Shown in pieces: positions 44,091 through 51,580 of a stretch of DNA of 64,000 nucleotides; position 1 is the stretch's first letter; each line of letters starts with the position of its first letter. Both the position numbers and the translations under genes were made by a program. The stretch spans positions 1,612,001 to 1,676,000 of the forward strand of contig NZ_JAUSXB010000001.1 in assembly GCF_030823375.1 (NCBI RefSeq). The letters run 5' to 3'. The notes beneath the pieces were generated by a model. It saw only the letters and a program-made list of their open reading frames with translations. It was not told where the DNA came from and ran no database searches. This DNA comes from Pseudarthrobacter siccitolerans (GTDB lineage: Bacteria; Actinomycetota; Actinomycetes; Actinomycetales; Micrococcaceae).

Positions 44091-44249
44091 TCAGCGCTGG
44101 TTACCTCTGTGTGCGGTCCGGACGGGGATCCCGAGTGTGCGGCGCTTGAGCCGCAGCATCTGGTACAGGACAACGAAGGGAACCAGCAAAGTGCCCAGTA
44201 GAGCGCACAACGCCAGGGCGTAGTCAGACACGGTCACAGTACTCTCCAT
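44091..44249 (-). CDS. 52-residue membrane micropeptide (left cassette)
   Basis: Starts MESTVTVSDYALALCALLG, with a helix over about 9-31 and a basic C-terminal tail (RLKRRTLGIPVRTAHRGNQR). The copy at 49463-49621 keeps the length, helix, LKRR and RGN-x-R end. The topology should be N-out, C-in, opposite to the neighbouring 39-residue peptide. The ATG follows AAGGGAA at a long distance. It is first in the cassette, downstream of a promoter conserved in both copies. Confidence 0.68.
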   Translation of the reverse strand: MESTVTVSDYALALCALLGTLLVPFVVLYQMLRLKRRTLGIPVRTAHRGNQR

Positions 44250-44276
44250 CGGTCACAAGTTCCCTTACTGCCCACC

Positions 44277-44305
44277 ACCTAAGCATGTGACAACCCGATT
44301 GACAA
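44277..44305 (-). promoter_or_regulatory. Conserved cassette promoter, left copy
   Basis: TTGTCA (44305-44300) and TTAGGT (44282-44277) are spaced by 17 bases on the minus strand, 27 bases before the ATG. The right cassette has the same two hexamers with the same spacing, while the spacer differs. Confidence 0.6.
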
Positions 44306-44323
44306 GTCACGTCAATCGGGTTG
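44291..44323. promoter_or_regulatory. Perfect 13-bp inverted repeat over the cassette -35 region
   Basis: CAACCCGATTGAC and GTCAATCGGGTTG flank a seven-base spacer. The right arm in the other cassette is only partly conserved. It overlaps the -35 box, so it could be an operator; it could also end a rightward transcript. Confidence 0.5.
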
Positions 44324-44359
44324 CTACAACAGAGCAAACATCTTCAGCGGAGGGGACCC

Positions 44360-44488
44360 TTGCATAACGACGTTACGCTGAGTTTTTTCGGGTGGGTAGC
44401 AGTTGTTTCAGTGATAGCTTCGGGCGGTTTGCTGAACAGAGCCGTAGTCGGCGGTGGCGTGCCCATGCCACCCATAGCTCTCCACTAG
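44360..44488 (+). CDS. Possible 42-residue membrane micropeptide
   Basis: A TTG at 44360 preceded by GGAGGGG (five bases away) opens a 42-codon frame with one hydrophobic stretch (LSFFGWVAVVSVIASGGLL). It ends just before the IS3 element. There is no second copy to support it. Confidence 0.3.
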   Translation: MHNDVTLSFFGWVAVVSVIASGGLLNRAVVGGGVPMPPIALH

Positions 44489-44529
44489 CTCAGGGTTCGT
44501 GGGGTTACCCGCAAATCGTGGACAGTTGA

Positions 44530-45414
44530 TCAGGCGGCTTGTGCCGGCTGAAGTTTATTGCTGGTGAGGAATTGTTCGTGTTCCACCGGCGTGATGTAAC
44601 CCAGGGCTGAGTGAAGCCGGGAGCGGTTGTAGAACTCCTCGATCCAGCGTCCTGTTTCCCGGATCGCGTCCTGCCTGTTTGCCCACCGGCGCCGGTCGTA
44701 AAACTCGGTTTTCAGGGTCGACCAGAAGGACTCCTGCATCGCGTTGTCCCAGCACACGCCGGTCCGCCCGACGGACTGCCTGATGCCCAGTCCAGAGCAG
44801 ACGTCGTTGAGCTGGGCGGAGGTGTACTGGGTGCCGCGGTCTGCATGGAACACGACCCCGGCCGGGCCGCCGCCGCGCAGGACGTAGGCCATGCGCAGCG
44901 CCCGCTCCACCAGGCTGGTGGTTTGGGTGGAGTCCATCGCCCACCCAATCACACGCCGGGAGCAGGCATCCCTGACAGCACACAAATACACCCACCCTTC
45001 ACCGGTGCGCAGGTACGTAATGTCCGAGATCCAGACAGCATCCAAAGCCCCGGTGTCCCACTTTCTGGCCACCAGATCAGGGATCGAATGCACCCGCGCC
45101 TCACCGATCGGGGCTACCGGCCGGAACCGCCGCGGCGAGATCCCTTCCAGGCCTTGCCGGCGCATCGAGGCGGCCACGGTCTTCCGGTCAACGCCGGTCC
45201 CGTTCCTGGCCAACGCGGCCTGCACCCTGGGCGCCCCGTAGATCCCGGTCGAATCCCGGTGCACCCGCCGGACCTTCGCATCCAGTTGCGCCCGCAGCAC
45301 GGTCCGCTCCGACTCCTCGGAGCTTCGTCGGCGCCAGGCGTAGAACCCGGACCGGGACACACGCAAAAGCCGGGCCATCCGCTGGACCGGGTAGTTAGCC
45401 TTCTCGGCCTCCAT
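44530..45414 (-). CDS. IS3-family transposase OrfB (DDE integrase)
   Basis: 294 residues. An N-terminal HTH_21-like region (SRSGFYAWRRR) precedes the rve integrase core. Catalytic residues are the first Asp in WISDITYLRTGEGW near 130, the second in VFHADRGTQYTS near 191 and the Glu in NAMQESFWSTLKTEF near 227. The gene overlaps orfA at TGATG. In this family a fusion OrfAB is usually made by frameshifting. The gene is full length. Confidence 0.93.
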   Translation of the reverse strand: MEAEKANYPVQRMARLLRVSRSGFYAWRRRSSEESERTVLRAQLDAKVRRVHRDSTGIYGAPRVQAALARNGTGVDRKTVAASMRRQGLEGISPRRFRPVAPIGEARVHSIPDLVARKWDTGALDAVWISDITYLRTGEGWVYLCAVRDACSRRVIGWAMDSTQTTSLVERALRMAYVLRGGGPAGVVFHADRGTQYTSAQLNDVCSGLGIRQSVGRTGVCWDNAMQESFWSTLKTEFYDRRRWANRQDAIRETGRWIEEFYNRSRLHSALGYITPVEHEQFLTSNKLQPAQAA

Positions 45415-45725
45415 CAGCTCGAAGCATTCCGATTCTGCTGCTTGGAAGCGAAGAAGGCTGCGGCTTTTCCCAGGAACTCGTTATCCATCCGCAGCTGCGC
45501 GTTCTCCCTGCGCAAACGCTCCAGCTCAGACTTCTCCGTCTCAGCCGCAGCGAACTCCTCGGGAGCCTCCAGGCGGGCCCGTTCCTGAGCCACCCACCGG
45601 CCCAGCAACTGCTCACCCAGACCCAGCTCCCGGGCCACCGGCGCGACCGGCCGGCCCGTATCGATGACAAGGCGCGCAGCCTCCCGCCGATACTCGGGAG
45701 TGAATTTACGTCGTGTCGTGCTCAC
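45414..45725 (-). CDS. IS3-family OrfA (HTH protein)
   Basis: 103 residues with an N-terminal helix-turn-helix (KFTPEYRREAARLVIDTGRP, then VAPVARELGLGEQLLGRW) and a C-terminal leucine-zipper coiled coil (EKSELERLRRENAQLRMDNE). It recognises the element ends. A GGGAAAAG run near the end is a weak candidate slip site for the OrfAB fusion. Confidence 0.92.
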   Translation of the reverse strand: MSTTRRKFTPEYRREAARLVIDTGRPVAPVARELGLGEQLLGRWVAQERARLEAPEEFAAAETEKSELERLRRENAQLRMDNEFLGKAAAFFASKQQNRNASS

Positions 45726-45924
45726 AAGAACACCTTCCCGCAGAATCCCAGGATCCCGCTACTTCAGGTGTCCACCAACAGAGGTTAACCCCATTCGCAT
45801 ATTCGGGGCCGAAACGACGAAAACCCGCACCGGCGCCCGCCTATCCGCGTTGCCCTCGGCAACTAAGGGGTAATACGGTAACCAATGGCATGCACTGTCT
45901 CTACTCACGGGGGTCTTTTGGAGT

Positions 45925-46135
45925 TGTCCCGGAGCCGCTTGCGGAGTCTGAGCTTGGCGACGTCCAGCCAGATGATGGGCAGCGAGCAACTGGCCTCTCT
46001 GGCTACGAAGCTGGAGGCCGAACTGAGCGACGATGTCACGATGGCGACGTGTCCACTGCGCTGCCGCGCCTGCTCCAGATAGCGTCTCCTGCCCCTGCTC
46101 AAGGAAGCCTTCAGGTTTGCACAGGATCAGCGAAA
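45925..46135 (+). pseudogene. Decayed HPt-domain gene fragment
   Basis: In one frame the DNA encodes LATSSQMMGSEQLASLATKL, which looks like the helix following the phospho-His of HPt domains. Continuation of the domain (GDVSTALPRLLQ, then LLPLLKEAFRFAQD) needs two further frame changes. It lies directly upstream of an HPt-like gene, so it may be a broken paralogue. Confidence 0.45.
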
Positions 46136-46175
46136 AACAGCCCATTCCCAGGATCTTGTCTCCTAGCCTTAATTT

Positions 46176-46622
46176 ATGACAAGTTCCAACACCCCTCGGC
46201 CCCCTGTCCCAATGCTCCCTGCCGCACAGGTCCGGGCCTTCCACAGCCGGAGAATGGCCGTGAGCCCCGCTGGCCATGACATTCCGATACTGGACTCGGC
46301 GATCCTTGATGAACTTGAGGAAGAACTTCCCGATCACGGACTCATGCGCCGGTTCGCGGCAGACTATGCCGCACTCTGGAAGCATCGCCTCAAACGCCTT
46401 GCCGCAGCCATCGAAGACCAGGACAGGGATGCTGCCCTGGATGCGGCAATCAGCGTCAAAGTTTCATCCGCAATGATTGGCGGGCTGCGGGTGGCACGAA
46501 TCGCGGAACTTCTGGAGCAAGCCATCCGTGAAGACATTCTGGACAACGGCCGAACGACGCTGACCAGTATTGCGGAAGCCGGCGGCGCCACCGTGAAAGA
46601 AATCGAACTCCGCTACTCATGA
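46176..46622 (+). CDS. HPt-like protein lacking the phospho-acceptor histidine
   Basis: 148 residues. After a Pro-rich start, residues 38-120 form a four-helix HPt-like domain: LDSAILDELEEELPDHGLMRRF, then AAISVKVSSAMIGGLRVARIAELLE. In true HPt proteins the latter reads close to AHSLKGSS, with His as phosphate carrier; here that position is Ile92. It may bind a partner without carrying phosphate, or be a diverging copy. It converges on an OmpR-type regulator gene 32 bases away. Confidence 0.65.
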   Translation: MTSSNTPRPPVPMLPAAQVRAFHSRRMAVSPAGHDIPILDSAILDELEEELPDHGLMRRFAADYAALWKHRLKRLAAAIEDQDRDAALDAAISVKVSSAMIGGLRVARIAELLEQAIREDILDNGRTTLTSIAEAGGATVKEIELRYS

Positions 46623-46654
46623 GTGAGCGGCGTATGCGCAATGCCCGCTCTCAG

Positions 46655-47410
46655 TTAGGCGTCGCCTGAGCGCTTCCTGACCAGGCAGTAGCCCACGCCG
46701 CGGACCGTCTGCAGCCAACGCGGAGATTGAGGATCGTCCCGGAGCTTGCGCCGGAGATTACCAACGTGCACCTCCACTGCGCGTTCATCTGCCTCGCTGA
46801 TGTACCCTCCGCCTGCGTTGAATCCTCCGCGGAGAGTCTCGACGAGTTGTCTTCGGGAACGGACAGCTCCGGCGCTCCGAAGCAGTTCATGAAGGAGATC
46901 AAATTCGCTGCGCGTCAGGTCCAGCCCCTCTCCCCCCACCTTGACGGTCCGCATCCTGTGGTCAAGAGTCAATCCGTTGTGCCGGAGCACCGACTCCTCG
47001 CGCCCGGACTCACTCGAAGGAGGCTGTGGCATAGATACCGGCGCCGCCGGGGACAGCTGCGGCCGGGGCCTGCGCAGCATCGCCGCAATCCTTGCCCTCA
47101 TCTCGCGCGGACGAAAAGGCTTCGTGACGTAGTCATCCGCTCCCGCCTGAAGCGCGGTCAAGACGTCGGACTCAGCCGTTCGCCCGGTCAGCATGAGGAC
47201 GTAGGCGTCACTGAACTGCCGGATCCGCCGCAAAGCCTCAAGCCCATCAATGTCCGGCATCCCCACGTCCAAGGTGACCACGCAGGGCTGCAGGTCCCGG
47301 ACCATCTCCACCCCCGAGCGTCCGTCATCCGCTGTGTATACTTCGAAGCCGGCCTGCCCGAGCACTCCCGCAAGAAGATTTCGCATATCCGCATCATCTT
47401 CGACAATCAC
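46655..47410 (-). CDS. OmpR-family response regulator
   Basis: 251 residues. The receiver domain (1-110) has the acidic pair in VEDDAD, phospho-acceptor Asp48 in VVTLDVGMPD, Thr75 and Lys97 in DDYVTKPF. A flexible Pro-rich linker leads to a winged-helix DNA-binding domain (about 150-245) ending LQTVRGVGYCLV. All key residues are present. No sensor kinase gene adjoins, so it is an orphan regulator here. The start is probably GTG 47410, since a stop codon lies five codons upstream. Confidence 0.88.
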   Translation of the reverse strand: MIVEDDADMRNLLAGVLGQAGFEVYTADDGRSGVEMVRDLQPCVVTLDVGMPDIDGLEALRRIRQFSDAYVLMLTGRTAESDVLTALQAGADDYVTKPFRPREMRARIAAMLRRPRPQLSPAAPVSMPQPPSSESGREESVLRHNGLTLDHRMRTVKVGGEGLDLTRSEFDLLHELLRSAGAVRSRRQLVETLRGGFNAGGGYISEADERAVEVHVGNLRRKLRDDPQSPRWLQTVRGVGYCLVRKRSGDA

Positions 47411-47640
47411 CGCCCGCCCATATCACTCATAGCTGCCCCCTCAGCTGCTAGGTCTCCCCGAACCGGCCCAGCGCCGTCCAGGAAACCCGGCCTGTGGCCA
47501 ATTTACCCGGAACGTGGCAGAAATACCCCCTTGGGGGTTCGCCTTTGGCCAGTCTCTTCCTCGAAAGGGACCTGCCCCTGAGGTCTTAGTAGGATTTCTG
47601 TCGAGCAGCTGCCGCCATGCCGGAGGTAAGAAATGCCCTG

Positions 47641-47730
47641 AGAGGCGGCGGCCCGGACGTGATCCTTCTTGTCGCGCCGTGGGCAAACTTAGATCTGCGA
47701 CGGGTCATCTTTGACCAGCTGCAGAATTGG
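47641..47730 (+). pseudogene. Fragment of an Lrp gene (C-terminal domain)
   Basis: The DNA encodes DVILLVAPWANLDLRRVIFD followed by QLQ. The intact Lrp has DVILLVRAVDNIDLRRVIFD and QLQ. Nothing of the rest of the gene is present. It is a second relic of the same Lrp family in the window. Confidence 0.75.
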
Positions 47731-47909
47731 CTGCTTGCTCGGCCACAACTCTGGTCAAGATCGGCTCAGGCCAAGGAGCAACCCAAGAAGAGTTAGATTT
47801 CGACGGCGGAAGGCAGCACCAGTGTCACGCCTTCTCCAAAGCGCGAGGGACGCCCCTGCGAAATGAGACACTTAGGCCCAAGCCGCCTGCACGCCTCGCG
47901 GCCGGAGCT

Positions 47910-49256
47910 TTAGCGGTACCCGTCCACAATCGCCGCTGCGATCTCCCTGTAAGCACGTCGGGTCTCAGGCTTCAGCACGTCGAGAGTAACCAGATCGCCA
48001 TCTGCGACACCACGGTCGTGCGGGACGGCGATCAGCTCCCTGCAGATGCCGGAGAGGTGCTCCTCGATGGCGTCCTTGTCCACGCGGGAGGAGACTTCGT
48101 CCTTATCAGTGATCACCACAATGGCGTTCCGGGCCAGGTCCTCGTACCCATGGCCGGCCAGCCAGTGCAGGGTGCTGCGGGCACGCTTGGCACCGCTCAC
48201 GGCATAGCCGGCGGCGATGACGAGATTGTCAGCGGACTGCAGGATTCCGCTCATGGCGTTGTGCGTGACGCCGGTGCCGCAGTCAGTCAGCGCGACCGAG
48301 TAGTAGCTGGAGATGAGCTTGCGGATCCGCAGGTACTCGGCGGCCGTCAGGGAGTCCGAGACCTCCGGGTCCTGCTCTCCCGCGATCAGGTGGAGGCGGC
48401 CGGCGTGGTGCATGTAGCGGGCCAGTCCGGTGAGGGAGTCAATGGAGTCGATGTTGCGGAGCAGGTCCGTGATGGTGCGCGGGCTGGACTGCTGGTAGAT
48501 TCCCTCCCCCAAGGCGCGTTCCACCAGGTCACCGGAATCTGGGTTGGCGTCGATCGCGCACGGCGCGTCACCTCGGTACTCCGCCAGGGTCAGGCCGACC
48601 CCCACCGTGGTGGAGGTCTTGCCGATCCCGCCCTTGAGGCTCAGGATCGCGGTGTTGTAACTGCCCTGCAGTTGCCGGGAAATGCGGCGCCCCAGTTCTT
48701 CTTCCTGGCGTTGCTTCGCGCCGGGGCCCATATTCCAGGCCCCGCCGGTCATGTTGTAGATCGCTCCGCGGAAACCGCCCACAGGGCGCGGCTTCTGCTC
48801 TTTCACAAACAGCCCGGGCGAGCTGATGAAGTCAGGCATAGGGCTTTCCGCAATGGCGTCGGCAACGGTGGGCCGGCTGCGGCGGAACGTGGGAGTTTCG
48901 GAGGGAGCGTCAGACCGCGGCGGCGCGGCTTCAGTGTCAGCGCCGGCTGGCACGGAGGGACCGGTGTCCTGCCAGGCAGCCTGCGCGGATGCCGGCGACC
49001 GGGTGGGGGCCGGAACGCGGATTGCTGGCTTTGCCTTATCGGCTGCGGCGGCCGCCTCAGCCCAGGAAGTCCTTCTCGTCACGGGCTGGCCGGCGTCGGG
49101 CTGACTCGAAGTGTTAGGTGTTACAGCTGGCATGGTTCCTGTCCGGGCATCCGACAGCTCGTCGTCGGCGCGACGAAGGTCACGGCGTCGGCGCCGCTGC
49201 GGCTGCCCTGCATCCTCTGCATGAGCGCGTGCGTTCTGATCCGCCGGATCGGGCAT
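47910..49256 (-). CDS. MinD/ParA-like ATPase with long disordered N-terminus (right cassette)
   Basis: 448 residues. Residues 1-155 are Pro/Ala/Arg-rich and disordered. The deviant Walker A is LKGGIGKTST at 207-216 and the switch region AIDANPDSGDLVERALGEG follows. This resembles the MinD/EspI-type ATPases of Actinobacteria rather than plasmid ParA with a ParB partner; no parB or type VII secretion gene is nearby. ATG 49256 has GGGGGA upstream. It is last in a cassette with two membrane micropeptides, 84 bases downstream. MinD proteins work by ATP-dependent membrane or partner binding, so the peptides are candidate membrane partners. Confidence 0.85.
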   Translation of the reverse strand: MPDPADQNARAHAEDAGQPQRRRRRDLRRADDELSDARTGTMPAVTPNTSSQPDAGQPVTRRTSWAEAAAAADKAKPAIRVPAPTRSPASAQAAWQDTGPSVPAGADTEAAPPRSDAPSETPTFRRSRPTVADAIAESPMPDFISSPGLFVKEQKPRPVGGFRGAIYNMTGGAWNMGPGAKQRQEEELGRRISRQLQGSYNTAILSLKGGIGKTSTTVGVGLTLAEYRGDAPCAIDANPDSGDLVERALGEGIYQQSSPRTITDLLRNIDSIDSLTGLARYMHHAGRLHLIAGEQDPEVSDSLTAAEYLRIRKLISSYYSVALTDCGTGVTHNAMSGILQSADNLVIAAGYAVSGAKRARSTLHWLAGHGYEDLARNAIVVITDKDEVSSRVDKDAIEEHLSGICRELIAVPHDRGVADGDLVTLDVLKPETRRAYREIAAAIVDGYR

Positions 49257-49340
49257 ATATGTCCCCCAGGACGTTTCGGCAAACTGTCTTGCTGCGCTAG
49301 TTTAATCAGTAAGTCTAGGGGCTTGGACAGACAAAACCGT

Positions 49341-49460
49341 TCAGAAGCGCGCGAGCGCGGCTCCCACCACTGCCGCGGTGAGGACTAGGAGGATGGCCAA
49401 GACGGCGTAGCCCTGCCACTTGGGGCGGCCTTTGTGGGGATTGATATCGACGTATGGCAT
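49341..49460 (-). CDS. 39-residue membrane micropeptide (right cassette)
   Basis: Starts MPYVDINPHKGRPKWQGY, followed by one helix (LAILLVLTAAVVGAALA). It matches the left-cassette peptide at 26 or so of 39 residues, with the first ten identical. It starts two bases after the stop of the 52-residue peptide. Predicted N-in, C-out. Confidence 0.7.
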   Translation of the reverse strand: MPYVDINPHKGRPKWQGYAVLAILLVLTAAVVGAALARF

Positions 49461-49462
49461 GG

Positions 49463-49621
49463 CTATCGGCGGTTACCTCGTGGTGCGACGGGGGCGGCGA
49501 TCCGGACGGCCCGGCGCTTAAGCCAGAGCACTTGGTGCAGGACAAGGACGGGAATCAACAGCGTGGCCAAAAGCACGCACAGCGAAAATGCATACTCAGA
49601 AATAGCCACAATAGCCTCCAT
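49463..49621 (-). CDS. 52-residue membrane micropeptide (right cassette)
   Basis: Starts MEAIVAISEYAFSLCVLLA; helix about 9-31, then LWLKRRAVRIAAPV and the RGNRR end. Same length as the left copy, with conservative changes spread over the protein. It opens the cassette downstream of the shared promoter. Confidence 0.7.
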   Translation of the reverse strand: MEAIVAISEYAFSLCVLLATLLIPVLVLHQVLWLKRRAVRIAAPVAPRGNRR

Positions 49622-49646
49622 CGGTCAGGTGATCCCGTTCACTCCG

Positions 49647-49675
49647 ACCTAACCACGTGACCAGTGCAATGACAA
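49647..49675 (-). promoter_or_regulatory. Conserved cassette promoter, right copy
   Basis: TTGTCA (49675-49670) and TTAGGT (49652-49647) with 17-base spacing, 25 bases before the ATG. It is identical in hexamers and spacing to the left copy. Confidence 0.6.
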
Positions 49676-49707
49676 GTTGCGTTGAGAGGAGGCGCCCCAT
49701 GCAGGAG

Positions 49708-49824
49708 CTACCTTCGTAATGCGATCAGTACGACACCGACGGTCACGACGGCCAACGTAATGAGTAGAAAATAGCAAAGTACCCTTATTTTTCGCTGCCT
49801 CAGCTCCCTGCGCGAGTACCGCAT
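49708..49824 (-). CDS. Possible 38-residue membrane micropeptide
   Basis: From ATG 49824, with GGAGG ten bases upstream, the frame encodes MRYSRRELRQRKIRV, then one helix (LCYFLLITLAVVTVGVVLIA) and a basic end. An ATG nine codons earlier is possible. It lies upstream of the right cassette on the same strand. The strongly basic start predicts N-in topology. No second copy was found. Confidence 0.42.
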   Translation of the reverse strand: MRYSRRELRQRKIRVLCYFLLITLAVVTVGVVLIALRR

Positions 49825-49851
49825 GTCGTATGTGCCTCCATACCTACCCAT

Positions 49852-50563
49852 GCCGTGACGGTACAAACACATCCTCAAGTCTTCATCAAGTCAACAGAAT
49901 GTGTCGACTGCTAACGACTGCTGTGATTGTCCCAAATCGCGTCTGTGATCGCTACGGTTCAACTGCAGACGCTTGAAGAACCAGCGGCCTGCTCGCGGCC
50001 ATGCGGCGGCACAGGTGATGCTTTGGTCACATTACTTACTCGGCAAGTGCCAGATCGACTGGTGCGCCTACCTGCCCGCGGTAGCCATTGTGCTTGCCCC
50101 CGTTTTTACGAGCTGGTCGCCTAAAGATTGTCTAGGGATAAACCAATTCGCATTCTTGGAGCAATGCGAAGATGCGGTGGAGAGAATCGCCCCTCCCTCC
50201 TGGTGTGACTTGAAGCCGGGGCTTGGCCTGCTACTCATAAGGTCGGCCGCATACCAGAGTCCTTGGGGTAACACTACGAGGATTTCGTCCTTGCGGCCAC
50301 AGCCCAAGTAGAAAAACGTCGTTGACAACGACAAGCGGCAGTTGCATCGTCTTTTGCGCACCGTGCAGACTCTCGCTTCCCTGTCGAGGCCCTCAGTCCG
50401 TATCTATAGCATCGCCTGTCCGGAATCGATGTCAGCCGGTATTCAGCATCGAAATTACGTGACGAGCACAACAGCGCAGCAATTGCGGAGCCTGCCTGAC
50501 GCCGACTCACACCTAACTACCGTGTAGTCTTTGAATATCTAGGGAGCTTTTCTAGGGGGTAGG
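49852..50563. other. Region without a supported gene
   Basis: About 710 bases. Open frames here lack ribosome sites and family resemblance. The base composition falls towards the right, marking the boundary of the lower-GC EPS locus II. Confidence 0.3.
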
Positions 50564-51580
50564 TTGGCTCGTTTAGCATGGGTGGATTCTGCCCGGGGCA
50601 TAGCGATAACGCTCGTGGTCCTGTTACACACTTCGGGCTGGCTCACCGAGGCTGGGTTGGGCATTCCCTTCTGGGAAACATTCAATGCGGCATTTTCAAC
50701 GCTTCGAATGCCACTGTTTTTCATGCTCGCGGGGCTATTCGCTGCAAAGTGGGTTGCACACTCATGGGTAAATCTCTGGACAGAAAAGCTCTCGCTGCTT
50801 TACTGGATCTTCCTCATCTGGTCTGGCCTCGGAGCCGTGTTCGCGGTTCTTAGCTTGGGCATCAACGGCGGCCAATTTGAGGTAGTGAAGACCCTGGGGG
50901 CACTTGGACTAAGCCTGATCCGACCGCGGTTCGAAGTGTGGTTCATCTGGGCACTCGCATTGTTCTTCATAACTGCAAAACTGTCTAAACGCGCTACCTT
51001 TCTTCCACAAGCCTTGGTGGCGGGAGCTCTGTCCATAGCGATCTCATCTGGTTACACAACGAGCAATATTGGATGGAATGGAGCGACACAGTATTATATT
51101 TTCTTCCTTGCAGGGCTGCACCTGCGAGGCCAGATAATTGAGTTTGCGAATCGACTAACGCCCGTCAACTGCCTCGCCCTGGTCTTAGCGTGGAGCCCTG
51201 GCGCACTATGGCTCGCCACTGGGTCCCCGGCCGGGGCAATACCTGGGGTGTTGTTCCTAGGGACAGTTTTTGGAATGATTGCCGGCTTGTCCTTTAGCAA
51301 ACTGCTTATTCCCGTAACCCCGTTGCTGCAACTCGGCACGAAAACTTTGCCGGTCTATGTTCTGCATACACCTATCGCGATATTGGCCTCCCTCGCTTTC
51401 GCACAGGGCTTCATGGAATGGGCGCCTTTGTGGCTGCGCGCCGTAATGCCCATCGCGGTTGCAGCCGCAGCCATATTCTGCTCTCTAGGAATCTACTCCC
51501 TTGGGGCAAAGTCTGTATTATTTCGCGCACCGCGATGGTTTGTGATCCAGGGCACGCGACTCTTCTCGCGGGCTGACTAA
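50564..51580 (+). CDS. Acyltransferase-3 family membrane protein
   Basis: 338 residues with about ten helices. The family start WVDSARGIAITLVVLLHTSG includes the conserved Arg-Gly and the catalytic-type His. RMPLFFMLAGLF follows. These enzymes acylate sugars of exopolysaccharide, O-antigen or peptidoglycan at the membrane. The probable start is TTG 50564 after GGGGGT. It stands apart at the left of EPS locus II and may decorate its polymer. Confidence 0.82.
   Translation: MARLAWVDSARGIAITLVVLLHTSGWLTEAGLGIPFWETFNAAFSTLRMPLFFMLAGLFAAKWVAHSWVNLWTEKLSLLYWIFLIWSGLGAVFAVLSLGINGGQFEVVKTLGALGLSLIRPRFEVWFIWALALFFITAKLSKRATFLPQALVAGALSIAISSGYTTSNIGWNGATQYYIFFLAGLHLRGQIIEFANRLTPVNCLALVLAWSPGALWLATGSPAGAIPGVLFLGTVFGMIAGLSFSKLLIPVTPLLQLGTKTLPVYVLHTPIAILASLAFAQGFMEWAPLWLRAVMPIAVAAAAIFCSLGIYSLGAKSVLFRAPRWFVIQGTRLFSRAD

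Larger units (their letters stand above)
44500..45793 (-). mobile_element. Complete IS3-family insertion sequence, 1294 bp
   Basis: The ends are TGGGGTTA and TAACCCCA, forming roughly 30-bp imperfect inverted repeats (44500-44529 and 45764-45793) that share GGGGTTA, GTGGACA and TGA blocks. The 4-bp sequence TTCG flanks both sides (44496-44499 and 45794-45797) as a target duplication. Inside are orfA and orfB in the usual order. An intact duplication and intact frames point to a fairly recent insertion. Confidence 0.85.

Noticed and set aside
47910..49256. Chromosome partitioning ParA of a ParABS system
   Set aside because: No parB and no parS-like repeats are near, and the long disordered N-terminus is unlike ParA; MinD/EspI-like is the safer label.
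47910..49621. Type VII (ESX) secretion locus
   Set aside because: The ATPase resembles EspI-type proteins, but no WXG100, EccC or mycosin gene is present.
49973..50311. 112-codon open frame right of the ATPase cassette
   Set aside because: No ribosome site, no family resemblance and Trp/Cys-rich composition typical of chance frames.
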